In this document: positions 23,954 through 33,946 of the stretch, in pieces
Layout: each line of letters opens with the position of its first letter
Position numbering within the stretch: position 1 is the first letter of the stretch
Source of the DNA: Arachis hypogaea
Taxonomy: Eukaryota; Streptophyta; Magnoliopsida; Fabales; Fabaceae
Length of the DNA stretch: 64,000 nt
NCBI RefSeq assembly: GCF_003086295.3
Contig: NC_092047.1
Span: 117,220,449-117,284,448, forward strand
Direction: 5' to 3'
Notes under the pieces: model-generated
What the model saw: only the letters and a program-made list of their open reading frames with translations
Databases searched by the model: none
Told to the model about the DNA's origin: nothing
Program-made: the position numbers and the translations under genes

Positions 23954-24424
23954 CTAAGTTATCATCAGTTCTTCTAATGGTTCCATGAAACAAGACTTAG
24001 CAATTTCTATTTGTTTGGTAAGATCCTTTTTATCCTTCTTTTTTGGACATTCATTTGCATAGTGTCCTTCTTCTTGGCAATACCAACACTTACAATCTTC
24101 TTTTTTATTTGGGCAATAGTCATTTTTTTGTCTTTTATTTTTATTGTTATTTCTTTTTCTTTGAAAATTTTTATTAAGACTATATTTTTGAGGTATCTCT
24201 TCATTATCCTGACAGCAAATTCTAATTATATTTGCAAATCTTTTTTGAGTTGCTTCTTGCATACAACGTTCTTTTATTTCCTCTCTTATTGCAGAGGTTG
24301 CTCCACCAAAATTATTTTCAATTGTCCCTCTATTTATTTCTCTTATAAATCTTCCCATTATAAATTCATTAGCAGGATATGGAAGTTTTGTTATATACAT
24401 ACTAAGATAATAGTTTTTATATTC
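23954..24424 (-). pseudogene. Pararetroviral coat protein, C-terminal part (LINE-interrupted)
   Basis: An open frame from the LINE border to 23,954, with the RNA-binding CCHC knuckle CWYCQEEGHYANEC (about 24,091-24,050) inside a Lys/Asn-rich tail, typical of caulimovirid coat proteins. The segment LPYPANEF is also typical. Codons extend in frame upstream of the Met at 24,400 to the LINE junction, so this is the downstream half of the same gene as 31,515-30,784. Confidence 0.8.
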
Positions 24425-24594
24425 TTCTTTTAATTTATAATCAATTAAGAAAATAAAAAACTTAGAAGGGCTGAGAGAGAATGAGAGAGAGAGAGAGAGC
24501 TAGAGAGAGAGACTGGGTGGGAAACACAGGGAAGGGTAGAACGATAGGTCAGGTCAAGGATCCTAGAGTTTAGAATCGAGAAGAGTATCGACGT

Positions 24595-27042
24595 TTGGAG
24601 AATGAGTCCTTCTCAATCTTCGTGGATAATCTCCCATCAGACATATCGAGAAGAGAGTTGTTTGAACTGTTTAACTGGACTGGACGAATAAACGACATCT
24701 ACTTGTCGAGAAAAGAAAAGAATGGTGGCTTATATATCTTTGCATTCATACGATACACTACAAAAGGTGGGGCTCTGAAGGCTATAGCGGAGATGAACCA
24801 TATGAGACTGAGAGGTAAAGTTATCTTTGTAGGGGAAGCTAAATATAGGAGAACGTCCAACGCAAAAGACGATAGTAGGATTTCCTTACGAACCAACACT
24901 CGAAATGCTACGGGTCGGCAAGGGCCAGAAGAAGGAGGGGAGACTAAGAAAAATAAGGAGACACTCAACAAGGCTGTGATGAATGATACTATAGCTAAAG
25001 ATCCACATGGAAATGGGTGGACGAAGAAGGTGGAAATAACGGTGGCAAATGAAAATCTGGTCTGGTTGCAGCGAAGTCTGGTTGGGGGTACGACGAAGGC
25101 TATTGAATTCAGAGCGCTGAAGGAATCGGTTGCGAGAAGCTTTCCCCATGTTGTTCAGGTAAGAGAAATGGGTGCTTATAAAGCCCTGTTGACTTTTGAC
25201 AGCCTATTGAATGCAGAAGAGGCGTACACCTTCAATATGAATAGCCTATTACAGTTATTCCACAGTGTATGGAGGTGGGACGAGTCGGAGAGAAGCGAGA
25301 CTCGGAGGGTGTGGTTAGAGTGTTTTGGGGTGCCTCTACATGCATGGTCTGTGGATACGTTCGGGCTAATAGGTAGTCAATGGGGTGAGGTGGTTGGCTA
25401 TGATAATGCGACAGAATCATGCACATCCTTCAGTGTTGGCCGGGTACAAATTGATACATGTGTAATGGATGTGATCAAAGAATGGATCCATGTAACAATT
25501 GGCACCAGTGGCTTTGATATATTGGTAAAGGAGGTAGGTGGTGAAACATATGGCGGAGCAGCTACGCTGGGTAGGGTGGAGGATGGTAAGGTAAGTAATG
25601 CAGATCAAGCAGCGGAAGTGATCACCGTGAGGCGCGAGGAGGTAGAAGATGAGGGTAGAATGGTAAACTCAGAAATCATTTTGAATGAGTGGAGTTATGA
25701 TAATTTAAGACACAATCAAACCAAATTAGTAACTTATCAACTTAATAAAAGCGGTAATGAAGACACAGCAGATTCTATGGGATATGATGAGGGGGATTCT
25801 GAACTGACGATTCCGTGGGATTACGGGTGCAAAAATTATGGGCCAGGAAGGGAAATGTGTCGAGACTTAGTAATACAAGCAAATAGGCCCTTGCAGAGTT
25901 ACAACTACAATAATTGGTCATTGGGCCTTGCTGAGCTGTGGCCCAAAGAAACCAAAAAACTAAGTGGCGCTGGGGATGATGAAATTGGGCCTGCGAGGGA
26001 GATTCCGGATCGGCTCTGTCCTAGTCCAGCGAAGCAGATTGGCGCAGTGGTTGATGGACTTGGGCCAGCGAAGGAGAAGACGGGTCGGGTCCTTCCCGGT
26101 TCAGCGAAGCAAATTGGAACTGTGGATGTTGAACTTGGGCCTGAGAGGGTGAATCCGGGTCGGGCGTGCACTGGCTCTGCGAAACACACGTTCAGGCGAC
26201 TGGGAAATGCGGGACTAGGGATCTGCGAAGCTCAGGAGGGAATGACAGTGACTGGGAAACGCGGCGAGCTGGGTGCTGCGGTACCAAGGAGTCGGGAAGA
26301 ACGGTCAGGGCCTGCTGAGGAATGTGTCATGCCCGATCCCTCAGAACCTGTGACTCAGCCAGCGACCAATAAGAACCACGGTTGTTGGAGAAAGGAGGTA
26401 GCGCGGGCAGATGGGCAAGGCAGCATGGCGAGACCGGCAGTGCATAACCGCCAGCCGGATGTCAACCGAAGATCCTGCTGTGGCGAGGTGGTTAGGACAC
26501 GGGAAGGCGGAAATAGTGCGCCGTGGCCGGAGAGCCTTGTGGTGGAGGAGGGAGGAGGCAGATCGGATATTGATAATGAAGAAGAGGCAGCCGGGCGGGC
26601 AGAAGGTGGGAGCGCGGAAAGCAATAACAACAATGGCCACAGCAAGGATACTGAACACAATGGGGAACATGGTGAAGTGGTTGGGAAGAATGGGCAGGGC
26701 AAGGAAGCATGTACGGAAAGCAAAATAACAGTGCATAATGAATCAGATGAACAGGAAGAAGATAAGGGCGAAATGGAGGACGATGCTCAAGCCAAGAAAG
26801 CTGAAGCTAGTGACAATGAGGAGCACACATTGGAGGAACAGCTGATAGAAAATAAAAGAACCTGGGAACTAGCAACCGAGTCAGGAGCTGTGCTATATGA
26901 CGAAGAAGAGGACATTATGGCGATCCTTCAGCAACAGAACGAAGAAATTGCTCTGAAAAAAAGGTTGGCGAAACAAAAAGCAAAAGCGAGGCGGAGCAGA
27001 CCCAAAACTCATAAAAAGGTGTGCAATAATTTATTGAAATGA
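24595..27042 (+). CDS. LINE ORF1 protein: RRM plus long acidic/basic tail
   Basis: An open frame of about 815 residues. The N-terminal RRM starts at once (FSIFVDNLPSDISRRELFEL to GKVIFVGEAKY, about residues 6-80), then a DUF4283-like region (about 150-310), then a low-complexity Gly/Glu/Lys-rich part with repeats such as LGPAKE and SAKQIG. It should bind element RNA. The frame has no ATG ahead of the RRM: the upstream stop is a TAG near 24,573, and the first in-frame ATG is only near residue 67, inside the RRM. A TTG at 24,595 stands where an ATG would be expected, so the start was probably mutated or initiation is non-AUG. It overlaps ORF2 by ATGA. Confidence 0.75.
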   Translation: MENESFSIFVDNLPSDISRRELFELFNWTGRINDIYLSRKEKNGGLYIFAFIRYTTKGGALKAIAEMNHMRLRGKVIFVGEAKYRRTSNAKDDSRISLRTNTRNATGRQGPEEGGETKKNKETLNKAVMNDTIAKDPHGNGWTKKVEITVANENLVWLQRSLVGGTTKAIEFRALKESVARSFPHVVQVREMGAYKALLTFDSLLNAEEAYTFNMNSLLQLFHSVWRWDESERSETRRVWLECFGVPLHAWSVDTFGLIGSQWGEVVGYDNATESCTSFSVGRVQIDTCVMDVIKEWIHVTIGTSGFDILVKEVGGETYGGAATLGRVEDGKVSNADQAAEVITVRREEVEDEGRMVNSEIILNEWSYDNLRHNQTKLVTYQLNKSGNEDTADSMGYDEGDSELTIPWDYGCKNYGPGREMCRDLVIQANRPLQSYNYNNWSLGLAELWPKETKKLSGAGDDEIGPAREIPDRLCPSPAKQIGAVVDGLGPAKEKTGRVLPGSAKQIGTVDVELGPERVNPGRACTGSAKHTFRRLGNAGLGICEAQEGMTVTGKRGELGAAVPRSREERSGPAEECVMPDPSEPVTQPATNKNHGCWRKEVARADGQGSMARPAVHNRQPDVNRRSCCGEVVRTREGGNSAPWPESLVVEEGGGRSDIDNEEEAAGRAEGGSAESNNNNGHSKDTEHNGEHGEVVGKNGQGKEACTESKITVHNESDEQEEDKGEMEDDAQAKKAEASDNEEHTLEEQLIENKRTWELATESGAVLYDEEEDIMAILQQQNEEIALKKRLAKQKAKARRSRPKTHKKVCNNLLK

Positions 27043-30000
27043 TTTTTAGCTCTTGGAATATTAGGGGGTTGAGGGGGGATGGAAAGATGAGGATGATAAA
27101 GGACTTGAAGAGGAAGTTTAGATTAAACATGTTAGGCCTGGTAGAGACGAAAAGACAGTTAGTGACTAAATTTGATGTACAAAAAATTTGGGGAAATAGC
27201 TGTGCGGGTTGGGAGTTTGTGGAATCTAATGGTGCAGCTGGCGGGTTGCTGTTAATATGGGATGAGGATTTTTTTAAATTAAGAAACAGCCACAAAGGGG
27301 AGAGATGGTTATGTGTTGAAGGGGAGCTATTGAAATATAATTTTAATTGTGCTTTTACTCTGGTGTATGGGGCGCATACTAGAAATGAGAAACTTGTTGT
27401 ATGGGAGGAGCTAAGCTACATAGTTGGTCTATGCCAGGTTCCCTACTGTTTCATGGGGGACTTTAATGAGATTGTACAGGTGGAGGAGAGACGGGGTGTA
27501 GATAGCTTATCCCTGTCAGCCGAAGACTTCAAGAGTTGGATAAATGATATGGGTATGGTGGACTTGCCGATAACAGACCGTAAGTTCACATGGTTCAGAG
27601 GTCGTTCCTGTAGCCGTATAGATAGGGCTTTGGTTAGCTTGGAATGGATTGAAAAATTTCCAGAGATTCGGATACGAGGGGGTCCAAGAGGTTTGTCGGA
27701 CCATTGCCCAATTATAGTGGAAGGTATGAGACAGAGAGACGGACCGAGGCCTTTCAGAAGTCTTGACTCCTGGTTTACACATGAAGGGTTCCTGAGGATG
27801 GTCAAAGATGAATGGAGAAGCCTAGGTGAGGCGCAGTTTACAGATAAGTTGAAGGCTATGACAGTTCCTCTGGGAAGATGGCATAAATATAATTTTGGTG
27901 ACATGGACAACAAAATTATGAAGTTTGAGGAGGAGATAAAGAAAATTGATGATATGGTGGGTGATGGTGTTTATGATGTAACAATGGAGGCAAGAAGAAA
28001 GGCGCTTGTGACTTGCTGTGAGAAGTGGTATGCAAGGAAGGAGCTACATTGGAAGCAGATGTCGCGATCTAGACATGCGAAGGATATTGATAAGAATACA
28101 AGGTACTTCCACAATCTAGCCTCTGCAAGAAGGAGAAACAACAGGATTGATACACTGCTTATTAATGGAAGAATGGTAAGGAATCAAGCTCGAATTAAGA
28201 TTGCAGTTAGAGACTTTTACAAGAATCTGTATCATCAGGAAGCGTCTCCCTTGGTGGGATTCAGGGACGGATTGGTGGAAATGATTGATGAAGATGATGC
28301 TTTGGCCTTAGAGGTGCAACCGACTCCTGAGGAGATTAAAGAAGCGGTGTGGGATTGTGACTCAAGCAAGGCTCCAGGAAGTGATGGGTATAATATGAAC
28401 TTCATAAAGAAGTGTTGGACTGAAATTGGCACTGAGTTTACAGCGGCGGTGATGAATTTTTTCTTGACTACCAAGCTACCGGCAGAGGTGAACCTCACAT
28501 GGGTGGCGTTGGCCCCGAAGTTCACTGGCGCTAAGGAAATTAAAGACCTGAGACCGATCAGTATGGTAGGTTGTGTGTATAAAGTCATCTCTAAAATACT
28601 GGTTAGGAGGATGCGAGCAATAATGCCACGACTGGTTGGGGAGACTCAGAGTGCTTTTGTTAAAGGACGGAAGATTCATGACGGGGCTCTTATTGCTTGC
28701 GAAACTGTTCAATGGATGAAAGCGACGAAGAAGGAAGGGGTAATAATAAAGCTAGATTTTCAGAAAGCATATGATAAAGTCAGGTGGAGCTTTGTGGATC
28801 TCGTGCTGCAAAAGATGGGGTTTAGACAAAGATGGAGGAGTTGGATTATGGAATGCATAAGTACGAGCTCTATGTCAGTATTGATAAACGGATCGCCTTC
28901 AAAGCCATTCAAGATGGAAAGAGGTTTGCGACAGGGGGATCCATTGTCTCCATTCCTATTTGTTCTGGTTGCTGATGTTCTGCACAGGATGTTCAGGGAG
29001 GCGGTGAGAAATGGGCGACTTTCGCCGTTACTGGTGGGTAGAGATCACGTCGAGTTGACACATCTTCAGTTTGCGGATGATACTGTTCTGTTCTGCCCCC
29101 CGGAGGAAGAAACCATAAAGAATTACAGGAGGATCCTGCGTTGCTTTGAGCTCATGTCAGGGCTGACTATTAATTTTGATAAGTCTAGCCTGATTCCTGT
29201 TAATTGTGATGTTCAGTGGATACAAAGCATGTCTAGAGTGCTGGGATGTAAGGTGTCCTCCCTTCCGGTAAAATACTTGGGGATCCAGCTAGGTGCGAAC
29301 CCGAAGTTGGTGAAGACGTGGAAGCCCATTATAGAAAAAGTGGAGCAGAAGCTGAGCATTTGGAAGGCCAAGGTTCTAAATAAAGCTGGCAAGCTGGTAC
29401 TGATTAAATCTGTTTTGAACAGCCTGCCAGTCTACTATTTGAGTCTGTATAAAATGCCAAAAGCTGTTGCAGAAAAATTAATTTCCTTACAGAGAAGGTT
29501 CCTATGGAGTAAGGAGGATGGTAGACTTGGTATGGCAATGGTTAGATGGGAAGTGGTGCAGACCCCTAAAAAGTTAGGGGGGCTAGGTGTCGGAGATGCC
29601 ATGGTGCGCAACACAGCCCTTCTCTTTAAGTGGTGGTGGCGGTTTTCAAAGGAGGATTGCCCCTTATGGAAGAAGGTGGTATGCTCTTGCAACAACCTCA
29701 CCCCCAATGTGATGCTATCATTCCAGGCCCTGCCTACCCGGGGGGGGGCATGGAAGGATATATGCCAGCTGCAGTTCAAGGATCAACGCCTAAAACAGAA
29801 AATGATCAATGGAATGGCTATGGAGATTGGCGATGGGAGGAGAACTCGATTCTGGGAGGATGTATGGCTGCGTGAGGGGACCCTGAAAGATCTTTTTCCA
29901 AGGCTCTTCTCAGTTTCAAACCAAAGAGGATCCGTCATAGGGGATTGTGGGTTCTGGGACGGGCTAGAGTGGAGATGGAACTTCCAATGGAGGCGAGAGC

Positions 30001-30650
30001 TATTCCAATGGGAGTTGGATTTAGTGAACCAGTTGCATGAAACACTAAGACTGGTCAATCTAGTATATGGGAGAGAGGATAAAGTTGTGTGGAAATTTGA
30101 TAAACAGGGTGTATTTTCTACTAACTCTTTTGTGCAGACTATGCAGGTGGAAATGCTTCCAGAGGATATGGCGAGCTACAGCTTTACTAGGACAGTTTGG
30201 AAGGGGTTAGTCCCACCTAGAGTTGAATTGTTCATATGGTTTGTCTTGACTGGGAGGGTCAATACGAAAGAGAGGCTGAGTCGACTGGGAGTGGTTAACC
30301 AGGAAGATGTTGTCTGTGTGTTGTGCAATGATAGTGTTGAATCTGGATATCACTTGTTTCTTGGTTGTCGATTTTCTTGGCAGGTATGGTGTGCATGGCT
30401 GTCATTTGTTGGAAGGCAATGGTCCTGCCCGGGAACGCTAAAGGAGCACTTCCAGAGCTGGACTGAGTTTTCAACTAGTAAACAGGAGCGAAAGAGGTGG
30501 ATGATATGTTTCTGTACCATTATCTGGAATGTCTGGTTGGAAAGGAATAGGCGGATTTTTCAGAATGCAGGAAAAGGGGTTGACGATATCATCTACCAGT
30601 CATCCATGAACTATAAGGAATGGATAGGTGTTGATCCTTTCTGTTGTTGA
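27039..30650 (+). CDS. LINE ORF2 polyprotein: endonuclease, reverse transcriptase, zf-RVT
   Basis: An intact frame of 1,203 residues beginning at the ATG that overlaps the ORF1 stop (ATGA). It has an apurinic-type endonuclease (about 1-230; SSWNIRGLR, MGDFNEI near 139, SDHCPIIV). The RT covers about 470-740 (KLDFQKAYD, GLRQGDPLSPFLF near 628, FADDTVLF near 679). A C-terminal zf-RVT region follows (about 1,040-1,130), with Cys/His residues in CVLCN and HLFLGC. All expected catalytic motifs are present with no stop or frameshift, which suggests a young and perhaps competent copy. Length and order are those of plant L1 elements. Confidence 0.93.
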   Translation: MIFSSWNIRGLRGDGKMRMIKDLKRKFRLNMLGLVETKRQLVTKFDVQKIWGNSCAGWEFVESNGAAGGLLLIWDEDFFKLRNSHKGERWLCVEGELLKYNFNCAFTLVYGAHTRNEKLVVWEELSYIVGLCQVPYCFMGDFNEIVQVEERRGVDSLSLSAEDFKSWINDMGMVDLPITDRKFTWFRGRSCSRIDRALVSLEWIEKFPEIRIRGGPRGLSDHCPIIVEGMRQRDGPRPFRSLDSWFTHEGFLRMVKDEWRSLGEAQFTDKLKAMTVPLGRWHKYNFGDMDNKIMKFEEEIKKIDDMVGDGVYDVTMEARRKALVTCCEKWYARKELHWKQMSRSRHAKDIDKNTRYFHNLASARRRNNRIDTLLINGRMVRNQARIKIAVRDFYKNLYHQEASPLVGFRDGLVEMIDEDDALALEVQPTPEEIKEAVWDCDSSKAPGSDGYNMNFIKKCWTEIGTEFTAAVMNFFLTTKLPAEVNLTWVALAPKFTGAKEIKDLRPISMVGCVYKVISKILVRRMRAIMPRLVGETQSAFVKGRKIHDGALIACETVQWMKATKKEGVIIKLDFQKAYDKVRWSFVDLVLQKMGFRQRWRSWIMECISTSSMSVLINGSPSKPFKMERGLRQGDPLSPFLFVLVADVLHRMFREAVRNGRLSPLLVGRDHVELTHLQFADDTVLFCPPEEETIKNYRRILRCFELMSGLTINFDKSSLIPVNCDVQWIQSMSRVLGCKVSSLPVKYLGIQLGANPKLVKTWKPIIEKVEQKLSIWKAKVLNKAGKLVLIKSVLNSLPVYYLSLYKMPKAVAEKLISLQRRFLWSKEDGRLGMAMVRWEVVQTPKKLGGLGVGDAMVRNTALLFKWWWRFSKEDCPLWKKVVCSCNNLTPNVMLSFQALPTRGGAWKDICQLQFKDQRLKQKMINGMAMEIGDGRRTRFWEDVWLREGTLKDLFPRLFSVSNQRGSVIGDCGFWDGLEWRWNFQWRRELFQWELDLVNQLHETLRLVNLVYGREDKVVWKFDKQGVFSTNSFVQTMQVEMLPEDMASYSFTRTVWKGLVPPRVELFIWFVLTGRVNTKERLSRLGVVNQEDVVCVLCNDSVESGYHLFLGCRFSWQVWCAWLSFVGRQWSCPGTLKEHFQSWTEFSTSKQERKRWMICFCTIIWNVWLERNRRIFQNAGKGVDDIIYQSSMNYKEWIGVDPFCC

Positions 30651-30783
30651 TGGCAATGCCGAAGATGACAGGAGGTATCATTTAATCGTTTTTAGAGTAC
30701 TCTTTTATAATTGTAGTTTTGGTTTATTCCTATGCTCCACTTGTTGTGTTGAGCTCTTCCTTTCAAAAAAAAATTCTATATTC

Positions 30784-31515
30784 ACACATATAAGACTTCA
30801 CATTACATAAATCATATATATGAATATTAGCTAAATAGTTTTTTGCTTCTTGATATTCTTTATTATAGACTTCTTGTCTATGATCTATAATATTTTTTCC
30901 AAAAAATTCTTTATATAGAATCATCATTATATGTAATATCTTATCATAAGCTGTTGTTTTTGTTGCTAATTCTTCTATTATTTGGTTTTCTATTGATGTC
31001 ATATAATCTCTTACAGTTCCTTTAGTATGAAACCCTATGTAATTCCAAATATCTCTTCCAGACAATTCACTAAGTTTTGGATTAGTAAAGGCTTCTAATA
31101 AGAAGGAATTCAACCAGTTCTCGAAAATTTCTTTTTCATTCTTTTTACAGTCTAAATCGAGCACTCTTTCTCCTTCTATTTCCTGGATTTTAGGAACGTA
31201 TTTTGATGGTATTTTTGTATACTTTGAATCTTTATTTATAAACCCTTTTTTAAAAGCATAATTATCAAAACCTGTTTCCCATTTAAATTGAGATTGACTA
31301 TCCTTAGATGTTCCAGCTTCATTTTTTACTTGTATTGGAATTGCTGGTTCTTCGTCACTTGAATAATCTAGGATGTGTTCTTCATTTTCTATATTTTCAG
31401 AATTTACTAATTCTTCTTCTATTTGAAATCCCTGTTCTATAATATTATTTTCTTGAGCCATTTTTAATTGTTTAAAAAGCATTGTAACTTCTTCTAATTT
31501 TTCTTCAATATTCAT
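30784..31515 (-). pseudogene. Pararetroviral coat protein, N-terminal part (LINE-interrupted)
   Basis: An open frame from ATG 31,515 to the LINE junction (about 244 viral codons). The N-terminus is acidic, followed by the conserved central region with W and G residues (SGRDIWNYIGFHTKG) found in caulimovirid capsid proteins. Its ATG overlaps the stop of the upstream ORF (ATGA), typical of compact polycistronic caulimovirid genomes. The LINE insertion ends the viral reading; the remainder is at 24,424-23,954. Confidence 0.75.
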
Positions 31516-32012
31516 AATTTCAATGGTGGTTTTACTTTTAATTCTGTTATGTTGATTATATTTTGAAATTTTTCTTCTTTGGGATTCTCTTTTTCCTTAT
31601 TTCTTTGAAATTTTATGGATACTAATATTTCTTCAAGCATATCTACTATAGAATTTAATTGTGGGTTAAAAGTATGATAAAGATGTGGGGAATCATTTCC
31701 ATGGTAACATTTTTTAGAAATTCCGTGTGAAATATAAGTTTTTTCAGGTTTTTGAAGTCCTTCAATAAAACTTATAGTAAAATAAAGATTTTGAGAAAAA
31801 TCATTTTGTATTGATTTTAAGAATTCGGTGTCATTACAGTTAACATTAGTTAAAATTTTTAGTTTTTGATCTATTAATTTTGATAATTTAATTATTTCTT
31901 CTCTTAAGTCTTCTAATTTACTTTTTTCTATTAGGTGACGCTTTTTTTTGTGAAAAGTTATGATTTTAAGTAAAAAGTGTGGCTTTAAAATATATGGTTT
32001 AGATTTTGTCAT
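31512..32012 (-). CDS. Small pararetroviral ORF upstream of the coat gene
   Basis: An open frame of 166 residues, Lys/Glu-rich with helical stretches. It overlaps the coat-protein start by four bases (ATGA). By position it would match the ORF II/III region (virion-associated or small accessory proteins) of caulimovirids; no diagnostic motif is recognised. It is the right-most viral ORF; sequence beyond about 32,067 belongs to a palindromic element. Confidence 0.5.
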   Translation of the reverse strand: MTKSKPYILKPHFLLKIITFHKKKRHLIEKSKLEDLREEIIKLSKLIDQKLKILTNVNCNDTEFLKSIQNDFSQNLYFTISFIEGLQKPEKTYISHGISKKCYHGNDSPHLYHTFNPQLNSIVDMLEEILVSIKFQRNKEKENPKEEKFQNIINITELKVKPPLKL

Positions 32013-32067
32013 GTAAGCATCTTTACCATAAAGTTGTTTTTGGAATCTTTATTTGAATGGTAGCCTT

Positions 32068-33946
32068 TAGTTAAACCTCAATCTAAACCTGACAATTTTA
32101 CTAACTCTTATTCCATCCTTCGTCGTTTGAAAAGTACTAATTTTGTCGAATTTTCTATTTCTTTAGTTAATATTTTTATTTAGAGCTAACAGAATTTATT
32201 TATATATAACTTAATTCAATACATGTCAAGCAATTATTTAAAAAAATAAAAATATAAAACGTCCCATGTCTAATCGATATAATATTATCATTTTAGAAAG
32301 CTTAAAATGTTTTTTTTTTTTTTTTTGCTTTCCTTGTTTATACATTTAAAACCTTAAATAGAAAGATAAAGAGAAAAGGACAAATAGGTCTCTGACCTTT
32401 TGTCCTGCGGATATTTTTATCTTTGACCATTGAAAAATACTTTTAAGTCTCTAATCTTCACAAAACTTGGACATATCAGTCCTTGACGAAGGCATTTAGA
32501 CGAATCAGTCTTTGACGGAGGCATTTGAACGGAGGGACTGATCCGTCCAAATTTTGTGAAGGTCAGAAACTTAAAAATATTTTTCAATAGTAAGGGCCGA
32601 AAATGTCTACGAGACAAAAAGTCAGGAACTTATTTATTATTTTTTCAAAGATAAATTATGTAGAGCAATCTTTAACTTCTAATTGCCGTTCCTAAAAAAT
32701 TAAGGTTAACGAGATTTATCAAGGGATTGAGAACAATAAAAAAAAAAAGTTCGAAAACACCTAAGTTACAATTGTAAGCGTTATGCAGTCTTATACTAGT
32801 AAGTTGTATATCCTCTTGTTTCGTTATTCTTAGTCCTACTTTGATCACATCTCATCACGTGAGAGCAAATAAAGTTAATAGGTTAATTATATTAGTTATT
32901 TGTAATAAGAGAATATAAGTCTCATATTATTTAGGATAGTAAATTTTATCTTATTTATTAGTCCCATATTACTTAAGTTAAAGGTTTTTTCTTTTTTCAC
33001 TAGCATAAATAACTTATATACCATTTGTTTATAATATGAAGTTGATTTGAATATGAAATAAGTTATGTGTTTGTTTTCCTCTAAACTCTTTGAAAGTAAG
33101 AGGTCACAATCAATCTTAGCGAGGTTAGCAATCCTGGTGAAAGGATTTGGATCCTCTAAATTTTGAATTTTCACTTTAGAGGATAAAGTATGATCTCTCA
33201 CTATTTATTTCAAAGGTGGGATTAAAAGAAAATATGAGAGAAAAATCATTTAAGGGTGATAGATCACACTTTATCCTCTAAAATAAAAATTCAAAATTTA
33301 AAAGATCCAAATTCTTGGTGAAAATAGTCATGAACCCACTTAAGGATGCACCTCTTACTCTAAAAAAATTTAGAGAAAAATAAACACACATCTTATTTTA
33401 TATTCAAATCAACTTTATTTCATAAAAGAATAATACATGAGTTATTTATACTAATGAAAAAAGGAAAAACCTTCGTGATTTAAGCAATGTGGGACTAATA
33501 GATAACACAAAGTTCACCATTCTAAGTAATATGAGACTTGTATTCCCTTATTACAAATAACTAATATAATTAACCTACTAACTTTACTTGCTCTCATGTC
33601 ATCTCATCAACCTTTCGACAGTCTTCTATGAATGCAATTAGAAGTTGAAGATTGCTCTATGCAGCTCATCTTTCTATTTAAAGTTTTAAATGCATGAACA
33701 ACAAAAAAAAGAAGAAAAATTAAACATTTTAGGATTTCCAAAATGATAGCGTAGTGCTAACTTTGTCCCTTTAAATAATGGATTAACGTTACACGTTAAC
33801 AAAATTCCTTAGTTCTAAACGAAAATATTAACAAAGGAGGTAGAAGATCTGACAAAGTTAGTCCTTAGGAACAATCTCATTTTTCAATCGATAGAGGACG
33901 GAATGAGGTTAGTAAAATGATTAAGGGTTGGATTGAAATTTTACTC
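32068..33946. mobile_element. 1.9-kb palindromic (foldback-like) element
   Basis: The two halves are inverted copies. The left outer end (AACCTCAATCTAAACC, then TTTTACTAAC) matches the inverse of the right outer end (GTTAGTAAAA, then GGTTGGATTG). Inner blocks also pair: 32,655-32,690 with 33,630-33,665 (around AATTAGAAGTT), and 32,872-32,990 with 33,480-33,590 (around TAGTTATTTGTAATAAG). The centre (about 33,140-33,320) is a further hairpin with TTTAGAGGATAAAGT. No coding domain is seen. Allowing for the MITE inserted in the left arm, each arm is about 0.7-0.8 kb. No target duplication was found at these approximate ends. Confidence 0.65.
32371..32646. repeat. MITE copy A (Mutator-like), with perfect 9-bp target duplication
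   Basis: A 276-bp element starting GAGAAAAGGACAAATAGGTC and ending with its inverse, flanked by AAAGATAAA on both sides (32,362-32,370 and 32,647-32,655). The interior has paired blocks with CATTTGAACGGA and GGACTGATCCGTCC. It interrupts the left arm of the palindromic element; the opposite arm lacks it. A 9-bp duplication points to the Mutator superfamily. Confidence 0.85.

Larger units (their letters stand above)
24425..30776 (+). mobile_element. Nearly full-length L1-type LINE inserted in the pararetroviral coat gene
   Basis: About 6.35 kb on the plus strand. It comprises a GA-rich 5' leader (GA tract about 24,480-24,512), ORF1 with an RRM, ORF2 with endonuclease, RT and zf-RVT, a short 3' UTR, and a terminal A-run at about 30,765-30,773. 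TATATTC is present on both sides (24,418-24,424 and 30,777-30,783), and the coat-protein frame is open on both sides, so the element jumped into the virus after the virus was integrated. The 7-base duplication is short for a LINE, and the exact 5' end may differ by a few bases. Confidence 0.88.
18361..32012 (-). mobile_element. Endogenous pararetrovirus (Caulimoviridae, soymovirus-like), decayed, split by a LINE
   Basis: On the minus strand, genes run in viral order: a small ORF overlapping the coat protein, the coat protein with zinc knuckle, protease/RT/RNase H, a viroplasmin-like protein, a promoter region, a movement-like protein, a coiled-coil ORF and a short ORF ending on the tRNA-Met primer site. 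Removing the LINE leaves about 7.3 kb, close to one caulimovirid genome. A primer site placed inside an ORF downstream of the movement gene is the known arrangement of the genus Soymovirus. The copy ends within about 15 bases of the primer site, fitting a linear form opened at that discontinuity. Frameshifts and stop codons lie in the movement, RT and viroplasmin genes, so it is a defective relic. The right border near 32,012-32,067 is uncertain. Confidence 0.85.

Noticed and set aside
24011..24433. Plus-strand 140-codon hydrophobic ORF
   Set aside because: Antisense of the Lys/Asn-rich coat-protein tail; hydrophobicity comes from the complementary base composition.
26341..26736. Minus-strand ORFs opposite LINE ORF1 (26,341-26,736)
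   Set aside because: Shadows of the low-complexity ORF1 region; no domain.
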